DNA from: Notospermus geniculatus
Taxonomy: Eukaryota; Nemertea; Pilidiophora; Heteronemertea; Lineidae
NCBI GenBank assembly: GCA_002633025.1
Contig: NMRB01000008.1
Coordinates: 955,604-1,019,603, forward strand
Length of the DNA stretch: 64,000 nucleotides
Direction of reading: 5' to 3'
Under the pieces are notes generated by a model that searched no databases, had not been told where the DNA came from, and worked only from the letters and a program-made list of their open reading frames with translations. The translations under genes were made by a program, and so were the position numbers. Positions 33,059 through 46,014 of this stretch are shown here, in pieces (the first letter of the stretch is position 1; each line of letters starts with the position of its first letter).

Positions 33059-35329
33059 TGGTGATCAATTGTTCGAAATTACTCTCCGTGCATAACCAAA
33101 CTGAACTAAGTAGACGTGTAAGATATCTCAAATTCTCAAGGCATCGACAAAAATACTTCGTATTTTGTTCTCAGGTAATGAGTATTTGATTAAAGATTCC
33201 GCTGAAGCAGTTTTCCTGAATTAAAACACCCTGTCGAGCTATAGCAGCAAAGGTGGAGAAAATTAAACCTAAAAAAATAATTCGTGTTCCTTCTCGAATC
33301 ATGGATCTAATGAGTAAAAGGTAGCTGCCCGCCAAATGATGAATAATAATTCAAACGCAAAATGAAAATACAAGTGGAGAATTTAACGAAGATTATCATT
33401 CGAAGAGATCTTAAAGAGTAGACTTGGTAGAATTTTTAAACGACACCAAATTGGTGCCTGAAAAACCCAGTGCATGATATAAAGATAAAAATGTCTCAAT
33501 TGTACACAACGATTTGTTGTAAATCGTTGAACACATTGTCGTCTGCATCATTCTCGTCCAAAGAACATACAGAGATGCACTCAATAAATACCATGCAATC
33601 ATACTTTGTTCCCGTTATCTGGATACATCGAGAAGAGAGAGATTTATAGAAGTCTCCAGCAATGTCCCTTTAAGGATATGAATGTTGTTTGATGGCAACT
33701 TTTCTAAAACATTATCCCAAAACAGCGGTATTAGTACAAGGAGTGTCTTCTTGAGCACTTTTCATTGACTACCCATGCTGGGAAATCTAAATGTATTATG
33801 ATAATTTCCCTCCTTATTTCTATGCCCACACCTCAATAATGGCAGTGGATGTTACTATCTATCGTTTGACAACGCTGCCCACTGCTTCAACATTGGCAAG
33901 AAGCCTTTGCTGCCTCCGTTTTACGTTTGGCCGGACGTCGTGTCCTCATCGCCCTGGTACTGACGGCAGCTGGTCTAACCTATACTGAAGTCCGTGGCCT
34001 TAGCAAGTTGACATGAGCCTCTTTTAAGCACACAAGAAGTTTAGCTTGGTAGCTGTATGTAAGCCCACGGCATTCGAAAAGCACTGTTGGAACCATGTTT
34101 TCAATTAAGCCGTTGATGGTTTCAACAAATGCACTAATATATTGTGAGTATTTTGTACTGGCTCAAAGTGTCACATCAACGTCGATACAGTTTCCCGTTA
34201 TGATACATCCAGTCGCGAAATAATTATCTACTCTGTAACATCATTATAACATTATCGTTTTCGTACGGAGACATGAAATTGATTCTTAGGTAAGCCTCAA
34301 TGGTGATATGGAGACGAGAGTACTAACTAAAACGATTGGCGATACATGTGCAAGAATACGTAACATAGACAGACGGCGACAAACTGGGAATACATACGGG
34401 TCCTTCAGCACACAGTCTAGGTAGACGAGATCTTCTGCTGGCGTTCCCTTTCTTGACATAGGAGGACACTATCACGTGATTCATTTACAAAATGGCGAAC
34501 ACACGTAAAGCTGGCATCGGATTCGTATAATTCAGCTGAATCCTTGATGCACTGTCCAACACAGTCAAACTGAGCAAGTCCAAACAGTGAAGCGAACTAG
34601 AGTCTGCTAGCCAGCGTACATGTTCAAGCCTTCTATGTTGTCGATTTATCCGCAATCACGCTCAATATTAATCCCATTTATATATTCATTTTCACGTAAA
34701 GTCCTATATCAGTGACAGATTGGCCTCCTAATGTCAGCGTCATGAATGTCACAAACCCCAGATATGCAGGGGTAAAACAATACGACAAAAATCTCCATCC
34801 TTCCAGTGAGTATTGAGTATGGTTCGAAAACAGAATCACAAAGAGACGACCGAAGCACTGTAGTATGGACCAAATGTCACCACCAGGCGGCACTCCGGAA
34901 TTTTCAAGGTCAGTGATGGGTCAACAGGGTCAAGGCCATACATTGAAAGCTTTATAGACATTCAGCAACGTTGATAATTTTTTTCTCGTTTTTACGTTGT
35001 TCTATGAATGAAACATTTTTATCTGGCTTTTTGCTTTGTTTTTTTCTCGTAGCACTGACATCACAACAAAACAGCAACTCATCACGATGACTTGAATTCA
35101 TGAACTTACCATTTTCATTGGTTATTCAAATTCAGAAAAAAGAGTGCCACCTAGTGTTCAACAACAATGGAAGACACTACATGAGTACGTTGTTAGACAA
35201 GACTAATCCATCGGTAAAGGACAAACTAATCAATCATTCACATTCACGTTTTACGTCCTGATTTTTATGATATCATACATTATTCTAGATAACAATATCA
35301 CAACCGGAAGATATGGTCATATGATTGTA
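33059..35329. other. intergenic, no gene recognised
   Basis: Short frames only. This is the flank downstream of the minus-strand potassium channel gene. No clear polyadenylation signal was assigned. Confidence 0.45.
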
Positions 35330-35447
35330 TTATAATCCATATAGTGACGTCTGAGGGTCAGGTGGTTGTATTATAATTCAGACAAGTGACGCAGATGGTC
35401 ACGTGATTCGTATTATAATCCAAGCAAATGACGTCACGGGGTCAAAA
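35330..35447. repeat. three-unit tandem repeat downstream of the SK channel
   Basis: Three imperfect units of about 40 bp. Each holds an E-box-like CANNTG (CATATG, CAGGTG, CACGTG), then GTATTATAATYCA and a TGACG word. The last contains the full CRE palindrome TGACGTCA. It lies just past the stop codon, so it is probably in the 3' UTR or 3' flank. Confidence 0.75.
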
Positions 35448-35455
35448 GTGTAAGG

Positions 35456-36847
35456 TCAGCGTTGCTGCATCCTTGACATGAGCATTGTATGTAACTCTGA
35501 GACTTTTGTGTCCATTCCCTTTAGAGTATTTTCCATTTCCCCGAGCCTTATCTCCACTTCGTCCTGCTTTTGACCCATTTTGCCAAAATCAAAATGCATC
35601 GACTGTTGAGTACGGTTCATTTCCACAATGTTGACCGTATTATCCATCAGACGGCGCTGTTCTGTCTTGACTTCCCTGATGCTGTGTATCGCCTTCAGGA
35701 GTCGCCTCTGGTGTTTTCGTAGCTGAGCCTCGCCCTTCTTTCCTCGTTTCTTACACTTATAGATCAGCCATCCTTGTTTCAGTATATTAGCCGCCGCGTG
35801 TTTCTGTTTCTTATCCAACTCTACGTCAATAACAAAATTATGTACATACTTTTCCGCCCTTGAAAGTTCGAGTTTCCTGGCTAGGACAGCTACGATGAGT
35901 GCGGTGCACCCTGCTCCGAAGATCCCGGTCAGTACAGCTATTCCCCGACCGCAGTATGAGTTAGGTACAATATCTCCGTAGCCGACACTCAAGAAGGTGA
36001 TGGCTATCATCCACATCGAGTTAAAGAAATTGGCGTGTACCTTGTCGTGGTACATCTCACAGGCTCTCAGCGCCCAGCTGGCCAGTAGAAACAGTGACAC
36101 TATGATTAAAGTGAGGACGTATTCGGGGTAGAGAGTCATGTACGACTTGAATATGAACCTAAAATTGAAGTTAATTCGGTTGAGTGCGCCAAGACTCTGT
36201 GATGAGGCATCAGTGTAGAGCTTGCTGTGCAGCATAGTGGCCCTGCACACCATGTACAACCTCAAAAACATTGGCAGGGAGAATATCACATCTATAGGAA
36301 TCTCAACAGTTCTTACTCGCTTCGAATAAAAGTTCATGGTGGTCCAAGAGAATTCAAAATCGCCAGGAATCGGGTGTACTGCACAGATCAGGAGTTCGAG
36401 TGTTATCTTGAAACATCTCGCAGACGACAAGGCCAGCTTCCAGTCCTCCATACCATTGTCTATCATAAACAGCTGTATATCTAACCAGTGATACCAGACG
36501 ATGAAGCCTAAGAGTATGACTGTTGATATTGAGATGAAGGACTTCATCATTAGAGAAGGCAGGTCGCCTTTCCCGTAAATCTTATTGGCGTACATCTCAG
36601 TCTCTATGACCATCAAACCGATCCCGACCAAAGCAAACGCCAGAGCAAAATCACAGATAATTCTCCTCTTGAGAAACAGCTCTTTACGTTTCGCCAGTCT
36701 GTGACCGACGTGCTCGAATCGTAAGCCCCGTTTCTCCATCTTGCGAGGCTTGTCAGGGTCTTCTTCGTCCATGCTTTCGGTGTACTTGGGGAAGCCACCG
36801 TTAGAGTTGACAAGAGGAATGCCAGGGTCCTCGATCAGAGTACTCAT
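35456..36847 (-). CDS. small-conductance calcium-activated potassium channel (SK/KCNN family)
   Basis: A 463-residue voltage-independent K+ channel subunit of the plasma membrane, gated by Ca2+-calmodulin and acting as a tetramer. Membrane segments are S1 about 63-85, S2 102-120, S3 142-158, S4 183-205, S5 243-262, pore helix and filter 274-292, and S6 302-325. The selectivity filter is SVGYGD (287-292). Family signatures include HPIPGDFEFSWT, LRLYMVCRATMLHSKLYTDA, GAGCTALIVAVLARKLELS, and the calmodulin-binding region at about 326-400 (AEKYVHNFVID, NILKQGWLIYK, RKHQRRLLKAIHSIREVK). A coiled coil at about 405-460 follows. The N-terminus is short (about 50 residues before S1). The start is the first ATG after an upstream acceptor. 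The whole coding region lies in one exon with no frameshift, whereas vertebrate KCNN genes are split. The family call is very secure; orthology to KCNN1-4 is not resolved. Confidence 0.97.
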   Translation of the reverse strand: MSTLIEDPGIPLVNSNGGFPKYTESMDEEDPDKPRKMEKRGLRFEHVGHRLAKRKELFLKRRIICDFALAFALVGIGLMVIETEMYANKIYGKGDLPSLMMKSFISISTVILLGFIVWYHWLDIQLFMIDNGMEDWKLALSSARCFKITLELLICAVHPIPGDFEFSWTTMNFYSKRVRTVEIPIDVIFSLPMFLRLYMVCRATMLHSKLYTDASSQSLGALNRINFNFRFIFKSYMTLYPEYVLTLIIVSLFLLASWALRACEMYHDKVHANFFNSMWMIAITFLSVGYGDIVPNSYCGRGIAVLTGIFGAGCTALIVAVLARKLELSRAEKYVHNFVIDVELDKKQKHAAANILKQGWLIYKCKKRGKKGEAQLRKHQRRLLKAIHSIREVKTEQRRLMDNTVNIVEMNRTQQSMHFDFGKMGQKQDEVEIRLGEMENTLKGMDTKVSELHTMLMSRMQQR

Positions 36848-36887
36848 TGTTGGGACTCACTGGACACCTCCCTCTGCAAAGATAGAG
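36848..36887 (-). promoter_or_regulatory. 5' UTR splice acceptor of the SK channel gene
   Basis: Just upstream of the ATG the minus strand reads a pyrimidine-rich CTCTATCTTTGCAG followed by AGGGAGGTGTCC. This is a good 3' splice site, with the exon beginning at 36873. At least one non-coding 5' exon is therefore likely further right, and the promoter is not placed. Confidence 0.6.
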
Positions 36888-39800
36888 TGTAGAAAAAAGT
36901 AAGATACTGAGATAAATAAAGGAATAAAATTGATAAACGATCATCAGATAGTATCTGGAATGAGAAGAACCTTTCTGGAAACTCTGCCCGTTCTCGAAGT
37001 TCGCAACGCCATCAACGGTTGACTGGCATGACTGGTGCGGTGTCTGTTTCGATTGGCTAATTGCTCAAAAGAGTGATTATTGTTCCCATGACGCGTTCAG
37101 TCAAAAGCATACCGTATCAATCATCGATAGTTTAGTAATAGACTATTGTAAGTACTTGTGAATTCCCTATGGTATTTGATATTCCCGTCCCAGGGCTTTG
37201 ACAAGTGTGGCAAATAAATCCAATTCATTCACGGACAAAGTACTATTTTTACGATGCTGTCAAGAATTATGGGTGACTAGCTTGACTTATAAGGACACAA
37301 AGGGAAAATCACGGCAACTGGCGAGTGATCTGGCTTATCAACCGCTGCACCTGGCGCTGCTGACAGCTTAGTCCACCGATCGTTGATGGATCAATAGACT
37401 GATCGATCAGTGCGTCTGGTGACTGGCTACGGATATAGTCTTACCATCGAACAGATCTATTGGTAATTGAAATAACCTAATGTATTGTGAAGAGGTTGTA
37501 GATTTCAATTGACTGAACGAATACTGCAATTGACACTTGTCAGTTGATACTTGTCAGTTCATGAAGACAGAAAGTTTTTTTTTCAGCAGATGGGTCACAC
37601 CCTAGAATTTTCTTGACCAGAGACACCTCGAACTGCAGTTACGTGGCGTTCAGCTGGACAAGGAGATAACACATGTTATGATGTACATGTACATGTACGT
37701 CAGTGCAATGTGCCGCCTCCATCAAAGACGAAATACTACATATTCTTCACTGAAGCCGAAGACACTATCCTTGACGAAGACAGGCACCTGCCTTCATGAT
37801 CAAATTCCGACCAAAGCTATTCCAAACATTGGCCGAATCTGCTAGTTTTCCTATTCCGAAAAGTTTTTATCTACAGCATACCGCCCGGTTTCTGGTTTTA
37901 TCAACAAAGGCCGGACAAACATTAGATAACAAATATACTTTACTGAGTGACCATGTCGAAGGATGCACGACAGCAGCAGGGTCGGACAAACACAATGAAA
38001 TTGACAAGTTCAAAAGTCATTCGGGCGGTTCGCTATTGTGGCATGGAGGAATCAACTGAATACAGAGACCTTTTGAGAGCACTGTTGGGAGTGGGAATCC
38101 GTGGGGTGTTCAAGGGAGTTCGAATGTTCAAGGTTGCGAACAGGACATGGTATGATTAATGGTAAATGGCTTCGTAAAGTCATTGTTCTGTCAGGCGATA
38201 CAATTCTCAAGAAGAAGCACTAAAAGTACTGCTCTTCGGGGGACGTTCCTCATTTACTATGCCATAAGCGAACGAGAGCTACTTAGCGATAAAGTTGTCT
38301 ATTGCGACTACTCAATTCAATTCTATCTGGGAATTTATTCCCCGAATCTAGCAATAAATGAATAATTGTGGCAGTCTGATTTCCCCAGTCGCTTTCTCCC
38401 CGGACTTTTATTGCATTTCCATCGTGTTTTGACCACTTGTCAATGCAGTTTGATACCGCTGTTCCGTGGATCTCAGGCATAGGTGTCATAAGCAGGCGGA
38501 TTATTGAGGTTTACAGTGGTCAATTTGGCCTCAAATGTCAGTTGTGTACGTATATTCAACAGTAATTTGCCACTTCGCTGTGTGGAATTTCCTATAAGAT
38601 GCTCAGTATAAATGCTTCTTAAAGTACATGGAGTCGGTTGTTGCAACCGTGACGACGCATGCAATCTGTCACGTTCAATTGTGAATCAGATGCTCATTTG
38701 ATGCAAATGCTTCTCTTAAAGTACAGAGATGTTTCATATGACGCGTGCAATCTATCACGTTCAATTCCTCGTCATTTAACGTTTTTATACACTCAGCTTC
38801 CCATTGTTTTATACAGCAGTTAGCATGCAAATGTTAGCCAAAGCAAGAAACAAGAACTACCAGAATCGCCATCGTGTTAGATCTCAGTCATCTCCCCAAA
38901 CACTTAACGTCTAGTGGACAGTCATGAGTAGCACTTGATCTGAGGTACCATCACATCCGACCTGAGTTAATTCAGCGGACGGACACGTACAGTACATGAT
39001 ATTTGAGTAGCGTACAAAGCATTTGTAAATATGAAAGAGTATTCGTTGTCTCAGCAACTTCTGCTGGTGTAACTCTGACAATAAAGGCCGGGCCCTGTCG
39101 TAAACAATGCCCAGTGGTAATTAGCTAGCCAATTTTCCGATTTTCCGATGCACAAACAGTCATCAACAACAGAACCATGCTTTGAGAGGTACAGTACCAT
39201 AGTATGTCTTATCTGGCCACCAGGGGAAGTCACCAGAAGGCGCCAGCCTTTCCACGGCCGAATTTTCTCATGGAAGTTGGGTCACAATGAGCAAATCACC
39301 ATTCTTTGTTTCCATACGGCTTACGCTGTGAATGACATAACAAATGCACGTAGTTGAGTTGGCCATAGAAAGTCAACAACTGAAAGGGGGTACTGCCGAG
39401 AATGAATAGTAGAATATTAGGCCTATGCGTGGTCGACGATCGGGACATGCCATGAAGAACCTGGCTTGAGAGGATGTTCAACGGCACACATGACTGCGAT
39501 AGGATGAGTTGAATGTGGCAGCGAAATTTATGTGCGACTGGCTTCCATAGCAACCCACCCTCTTTGAAGAAGCAATCCTGGCCTTTGTAAACACGGTAAA
39601 TATTAAGCACGTTTGAAAGAAGCGATTCAACAGTGAATCAGCAACATCTGAATATGGCGAAGAGTGGTCGGTATTGGGAAAGTGGGATGGGGTCGAGTAG
39701 CTCCTTGTCGAAGGCACACAAACTGTCCGTGTTGACTGCGGTCTTTTTACTGCTTTCAGATGCCGGAGATGGTTGACAAATTCCTGTTTCAGAAACGGCT

Positions 39801-42331
39801 GTATGTGCGAGTTGGAATCGCATGAATATATGTTAGCTGAAGGCCTACTTGCTGTTGAACCAATGCGATGCTCTACGACTCATGGTGGAGGGCAGCACGA
39901 CTACGATTGAACTTCACAATGCCAATTCCATCAATCGCACTCCGGCAATAAGGAACTGGGAAGCTTTGCGACGTAATCGCTATCATCCACAGCAGACGTC
40001 GGCAAAGCCGAGCCACCTATAATCTTTAAAACTCTGAAGATTTTAAGCCATTCTCATCCATTAGAAAACGCCAACCTAACCAAAGTATCCTTCAAGGAAC
40101 GACTACGCATTTGTGAGCCAGCGATCCTAACAGAAGACATAAGGATGACAAACTAGTCAAGTGGGACACATGATCGATCAAACTAGCATTAATCCAGGAC
40201 CTCCGATCTCAACAAATCCCTCTTGCAATCTAATCGGCTCGTTCCGACCAACTCCAGTGATCTGGGGGCAGTTGCTTGTTCGTTTTGTTTACCAGATTGT
40301 CTTGCTTGGAGCACTTTATATACAGATGACAAGCACTTCGTCGTTCATTCTTACAACAAGATACGGTACAACACAATCCAGGCTCTCCAGTTGCTAAAAT
40401 CTGGTTTCGGACTGCATTTTTGCTGCCCGGCAAGTCATAATTATACACCAAGGACCAGCTCAGAAGTCTCAAGTCCAGATATTTGAGACGTTCTCCTGGT
40501 ACCAAACGTCAGATACAGCGACATTAGGCGTTTTTTCAGACAACACAGGGATGAAAGAAGCTTATTTAGCACAAAGCAAACGTGCCTGGGTTATCTTTCG
40601 AGTTTGATTCGTGTCCTGAGCCACCACCATTAGCTTAACCGGCCATGCGTTTGACAAACGAGGCGAAATAGATACTGGGCCGGGTTAACGAAGATGGAAA
40701 GACTTTGGCATTAGTGGCGTATAAGATGTCGAGCATAGTTGCGGAAAATTCGTTAGCAATCAAAGAGAATACGTCATCAAAGGGCATGGTAAATCAGGAC
40801 GCTGGATCTTGAATTCTGGACTCATTGTCTTTTGCCACTGGTCGGCAATGCCATGATTTTAGACAAAGGCGACGTAATCCACTTTGCCCAGGGTATTATG
40901 AACGGGTCAAACGTGGCCAAGATACCACCGACGATATAAAACACAGACTCCAGAAAAAAAGCCCCAGTCGAGGTTTTATAACATCCATCAATCAGTGAGT
41001 GTGTTCTGCATCACAATAATAGCAAGAAGCTGTTACCCGCCCCCAACGATCCAACCAAATATATATACAATGTACTCTATGCACCCTTTACATCGCGTGC
41101 ACTCCTCGAATTATCAAGCATGAGATGAGAGCACCGTGTTGTAGTATCGCCCAGCGTCAAATTGAACCAGGCTTGATGTGTGTTTCCATACCAACACTCC
41201 ATCGTTGTAGATGATTTTGAAAAGTTGGCGTACGTGCTTCAATGAAAGGATCGGAGGCAACCAGGTTGGTAAGAACGTGCTCTCCACAAAAGCAATGGGT
41301 GGAGTCGATCGAAATAGCGGTGTATTTCTTCCGATTCCTAATTCAAGGCTACAGAATCTGATTCGATCACAAAATTATTGAAACATGAAGACAAACGTGA
41401 CTAAGTTATTCGAGATAAAATTTCATGTTCATGACCAGAAACAATTTACCTAATAAAGCGCCAGATCAAGCTGTTCATGTGAGTTCCTCCCAGCTATGGA
41501 TTGGCTTATCAGATGATGCTGGTAAACTTACGAGTAGCTTTTAAATCCCAGGAAGAACAAGTTGGATTCGAATGATATCGGAACCATGTTGAAGTCGAAT
41601 TTTACCAGTAAAATGGTCGTGATTTAGTGCCTTGTATGAACTGGCGTACTCGAAAATCTTTGAACAAAATAATATCGGACGAGTAACAATAAATACCTAG
41701 TGAGAGGGTCCCCATTCCACTCGAGAATCATGTAGAACTATATGCGTTTTTCGCAAAATTGCCACTGACTGGCAGTGAATGGTAACTATGGTTTGATTAG
41801 CATAACAATCGCCGTCAACTGATAACAGCTGGCTGAGAATAGACTTCATTTCTCTCCCACCAGCTCATCTCATCCGCCAAGCCAAACCATGCGAAAACAA
41901 CCTTTCACAACCTGCGACGTACTATTTATAATCCTGTTAGGGTGTTCGCTTATGCGACAACATTAATCAGGCTCACCGACATGCCTTAGTGGGTAACGTC
42001 GTGAGACAGTCCTCTGGGTAACACGAAACCCAGCCTGGTAACAAATGGTGACGAATCGATCCAGTTTAACCCCATCAGCACGTTGCAAATTAGTATTCCA
42101 GAAGATTGTCAACGAATGCATTTACCACTATCAGTTCCAGCAGTTTTCGGCAGGCTTTTCATATTTCTTGATTACATTGAAGCATTTGACTCTATAGATC
42201 GCTGCTTTTAGCGTTGAAGAGGTATTAAGACCAATATGAAATGGGATTTTGAAACAGGACAAGTTAGAACGGTGATCATGATAATCTGCAGCCCGAATAA
42301 ACCATATACATGTAGATGGCCAAGTAGGCAC
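36888..42331. other. intergenic or 5' non-coding part of the SK gene
   Basis: No coding gene is recognised. It may hold the upstream non-coding exon and promoter of the minus-strand SK gene. A degenerate two-unit direct repeat is at 38609-38768. All reading frames are short and without domains. Confidence 0.45.
38609..38768. repeat. two-unit degenerate direct repeat
   Basis: Both units share ATGCTTCT, TTAAAGTACA and GCAATCTRTCACGTTCAATT in the same order, with different spacer text between. It is non-coding. Confidence 0.6.
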
Positions 42332-42688
42332 CACTGTTAGAAATTATTAATTTTACAGTAGTAATTTTGCAGTAATTTTACAGAAAGTGCCTGCAGCAGA
42401 GTCCCCAGCACTTTCTGTAAATTTACATCATTTTTTAATTATTTTTTTTAAAAAATTTTTAATGGTATGATTCATGTTTTCCTGTATTGGTTGGACTCCA
42501 TTGGACATCCCATTATGATGCCTTCTGGGAGCATTATGAAAATATAATTTGGTCAGCCTCCAGTCAAGTCTCTGTTAACATTTATTTAAGTCTGTAGTTT
42601 TACAGTTCACGCTGTAATTTTACAGATCCAGTGCTGGGGACTCTGCTGCACAGATTTTCTGTAAAATCTTCTGTTATTTCTAACAGTG
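42332..42688. mobile_element. CACTG-ended TIR element, non-autonomous
   Basis: Inverted ends CACTGTTAGAAAT and CTAACAGTG with long, AT-rich, partly self-repeating arms (TAATTTTACAG words). A shared internal palindromic block, GCAGCAGAGTCCCCAGCAC, appears in both arms. CACTG/CACTA termini occur in EnSpm and Chapaev-type elements. No exact target duplication is seen. It is non-coding. Confidence 0.75.
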
Positions 42689-45301
42689 TGATGATGGATG
42701 AGATTTTTTTAACAAGCAAGAACGAGAGCAGTATAGGGAAGCGAAAAGACACAAAAAGTGATACCCGATTTTTAATTTTTTTGCAGCAGCCGAGATGGGA
42801 ATAAAAACAATGCATTAACGTTCCAGAATAGGTTCTAGGCACGCTTAATTCTCATTTACCAGCACTGATTGTGAAAGCAATCATCATCTATACCGCAGCG
42901 CGTGCTTGAAATTTCCTGGCCGGACTTGAAGCAGAGGTTTAATGCAAAGAGGCCTTCTGCGCCAACGTATTGGGTTTTTACTGACATTGATTGATCCAGC
43001 AGATTACCGCGTTTGTTTTGGACGAGAAGCATCAGAAGGTAAACAGCACAAAGTACTTGAATCGCATCCACAGTCAGTGATGTGAATAATCAATGTCTTT
43101 CTGCAGCAGCGAAAGCATTGCCATTGGTTCGCCAACGCAATGTAGTCTCCCCAAAGGAAGTGCTCTCTGAAATATTTCTCGTCAGAATCATCAGTAACAG
43201 GCTCCTTGAAGCAAAGAAATCAAAACTCATCAAATAGGAGAGATTTAATCTGTTTGCGAGATAGGAAATTTGCTAAAGTTTGGCCAGGGTCTCATCGGTT
43301 CGGAATGGTTTAGGGCCGATAATATGAAACGGAACGTAGGCCTCTCTAAAGTAGGACAACGTTCGTTCTAACTTCAGTCAGGGACCTTAATCAAAGCACA
43401 CGTAACTGTAAGGGCGGAAATCTTTTGTCAGGCTGATAATGAACAGTTTCTCCCAAATAGACAATAGTCTACGCATATTCACGAAGCGTTCGCAACTGCC
43501 AGCACGCAAATGTAGGGGCCTATTGTTTGGCTACGTGTGCCCTATTGTTCACTGACTCCTTTACAATAGATTTGCGTCCACGCAAAGTTGCAAAGACTTC
43601 ATGAATATGGTCCCTAAAACATAATTTTCCGATTCGAAATCGGGGTGGGCACATTTACATTCATTGTAGCCAATCTAGGTGCCTTTCGTCTGAATTTCTT
43701 ATTTCACTGCATGCTCTACTTTGGGAGCGGCGAGTGGGTCTGAAAACCCGTTCTTAATGGAATTATTCTACTTCAACGCAGTGAGACTTATAAAGCTAAA
43801 GCCATGAAAACAATTGATAATTGATATTCCATACACGAGTTGCGGAATGCAACCGACAGATAGATGGAACTCGTTGACAAATTCTAATCCCTTCAGATAG
43901 TTTCAGTTGAGTAGAGCGTTAGACTGACGAGCCTGAACTGAATACAAAACACCTATTTTTTTCCTGAATTAGCGGTGCTAGCTTTGCCACATCATGAACT
44001 GAAAGATGGGATTTATGGTATAGCTCGATTTCGATTCCGTTGTGGCCTATCTGAAGGCGTGGAAAAATTCCTTCGATGCCTGGCCAATGCCGATGATGTC
44101 GTAAATCTGACCCGAAACGCCAGCGTACAACTGTAATCATTTCATAAAGATTGCAAGACACTGGATGGGTTCGAAGATCATTCTGCTCTGGGTACTGAAT
44201 CCTTACGGATGCTTTCTTGGCTACGCTTGTGTTCTCTACCATTTTGGCCTAAAGCTACATAGTAGTATGTTGCGCTTCTTAAAAAATGATAAGTGTTCAA
44301 AATTGATCTTCTAAAAACAATTCTTCATCTTGACATCTCTTCTTACATACAGAGTATACAATGACAATCGATAAATGTGAAACTCATTTTTTATGCGCTG
44401 GGAAGCATTAAGCGCGGTACAGCAGTCATTGATAAAGCGGGGGCGTACATAATTGTCAGACATGGTATTGTCAATAGTTTAGCGCCAGAAAATAACTGAC
44501 TTCTCTAATGGTTTCAGTCTAAATGTATAGTCATCGATGCAACGCAAACTGGGTGTTTTGAAAGGCGACTTGTCAACACACATCCGCGAAGGTCCATCGA
44601 ATGGATGTCATTTTAGTGGTATAAACCCCCCCCCCCCCAAAGTGGCACTCCAAGTTATTGTATTGTATTTTTCCATCAGGGCCGAAGCCATAGCATTGTT
44701 GATCCTGGTAAGTACGGCAGAGGCCATCTCAAGCAACTCCAATTACCAGAACACTACATGTAGATTCGCATAAAGTTTTTTTGACCATTGTTTCGTCTGG
44801 ACGAAACTAATGGCATATATAAGTATACTATCCGAGAATGCTTCTACGGTAAACCAAGGTATTTTTTCCTTGTCTTCACCTACGTACTGTATTGTTACGT
44901 GAGTCATTAATGAAATCGTTTTTGTGCTTATTATTACTAAGATATTATGACATGAAGAGTATCGGTACAACTGGGAAGGTTTGGAAAAGGTCAGACGATT
45001 GTCTGTGATTGGTCACCGTAAAAAGGATAACAAAACCCGCAACAATTTTTTAAGGACACGCCAATTCGTATGGAAAGTACACGTACCACCAACCTCCTAG
45101 GCTGAAAATACTGTCAATGTGTGGGCATGTGTTCCAGAAGCATCTCTGATCGTTGTTTTTCCAAAACTCACAGCCCCAAAACCTCGCTCTCCTCCAACGT
45201 GTCAATGTCAGTGGTGGTTAGAACTGTAGGCCTACCACCACCGATGCAGTGTAAGGGTCACAAATTCTCGTAGGTGCAAGTACAAGTACGCCTTCATTAT
45301 A
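42689..45301. other. intergenic with one degenerate foldback
   Basis: No gene is recognised. A minus frame at 43919-44242 (107 codons) shows no family and no splice context. A run of about eleven or twelve C is near 44627-44638. Confidence 0.45.
43473..43609. mobile_element. degenerate foldback element
   Basis: CATATTCACGAAGCGTTCGCAA at the left pairs imperfectly with TTGCAAAGACTTCATGAATATG at the right. CGCAAA/TTTGCG words add inner pairing. It looks like an old MITE. Confidence 0.45.
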
Positions 45302-45420
45302 GAGTATTCGCAAAGCCCCGAAACGCCAACGCGAACGTCTATCCTTTTGTTCGGTGCTCTCTTCGTGGCATCGAACAATGGGTTTGGCGTTGGCGTTTCG
45401 GTGGCTTTGCGAAAACTCCC
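45302..45420. mobile_element. TA-target MITE, copy 2, opposite orientation
   Basis: Same family as 17534-17661, with the core as the reverse complement (TTTTGTTCGGTGCTCTCTTC). The left end is eroded (GAGTATTCGC instead of GGGAGTTTTCGC), and the right TA has become TT. Confidence 0.85.
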
Positions 45421-45906
45421 TTTTATGTATGGCGAATACGTGTATGTAAAAAGCGGTTTTTACCTTACATGAGCAATTATCGACTTCTTATGAGGATTCA
45501 CCACAAAGGGAGATGACAAACACACACATAGGAAATCAACCAACAACAATACATGTGCTTTCACAATGTGCTATGAGAGATGTGATATCATTGCTTACAA
45601 ACATGCAGTTGGTAACCTAATTAGAGAAAATGAGGAACACTTCCAATTAATTTATATGTAATTATTTTCCCGACCCGAGTTACAATCTAATGTACTTGTG
45701 ATTAGGTGATGCTCATGATTGGTGCAAAAAACTTCTACATCAACTTGTGTGGGGTCAGGAAGTGTATACAGGCAAGTGGCAGAGATAGCACAACAGAACA
45801 TTTGGGGTTAGGTACCTCAGGTGGAGCCCCTCTCCAGTCAAATTTCACCATATACTCGATAAAGGCTCACACGTGGGTCAGTCTTTACAAATAGGTTCTG
45901 AATCTT

Positions 45907-46014
45907 AGGGTCGTATTCTAGAAGCTTCCTTAACTCTAAGGTTTACCTTTAGCTATTGTTTGCAGGACAGAATACAGAACTTAGAATTAAGGAGGCTTCT
46001 AGAATACGGGCCTT
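45907..46014. mobile_element. short foldback MITE
   Basis: AGGGTCGTATTCTAGAAGCT followed by TCCTTAACTCTAAG pairs with CTTAGAATTAAGGAGGCTTC and AGAATACGGGCCT at the right. It is about 108 bp and non-coding. Confidence 0.75.

Noticed and set aside
43919-44242. 107-codon minus frame
   Set aside because: Some protein-like text but no family, no splice partners and no conservation evidence available.
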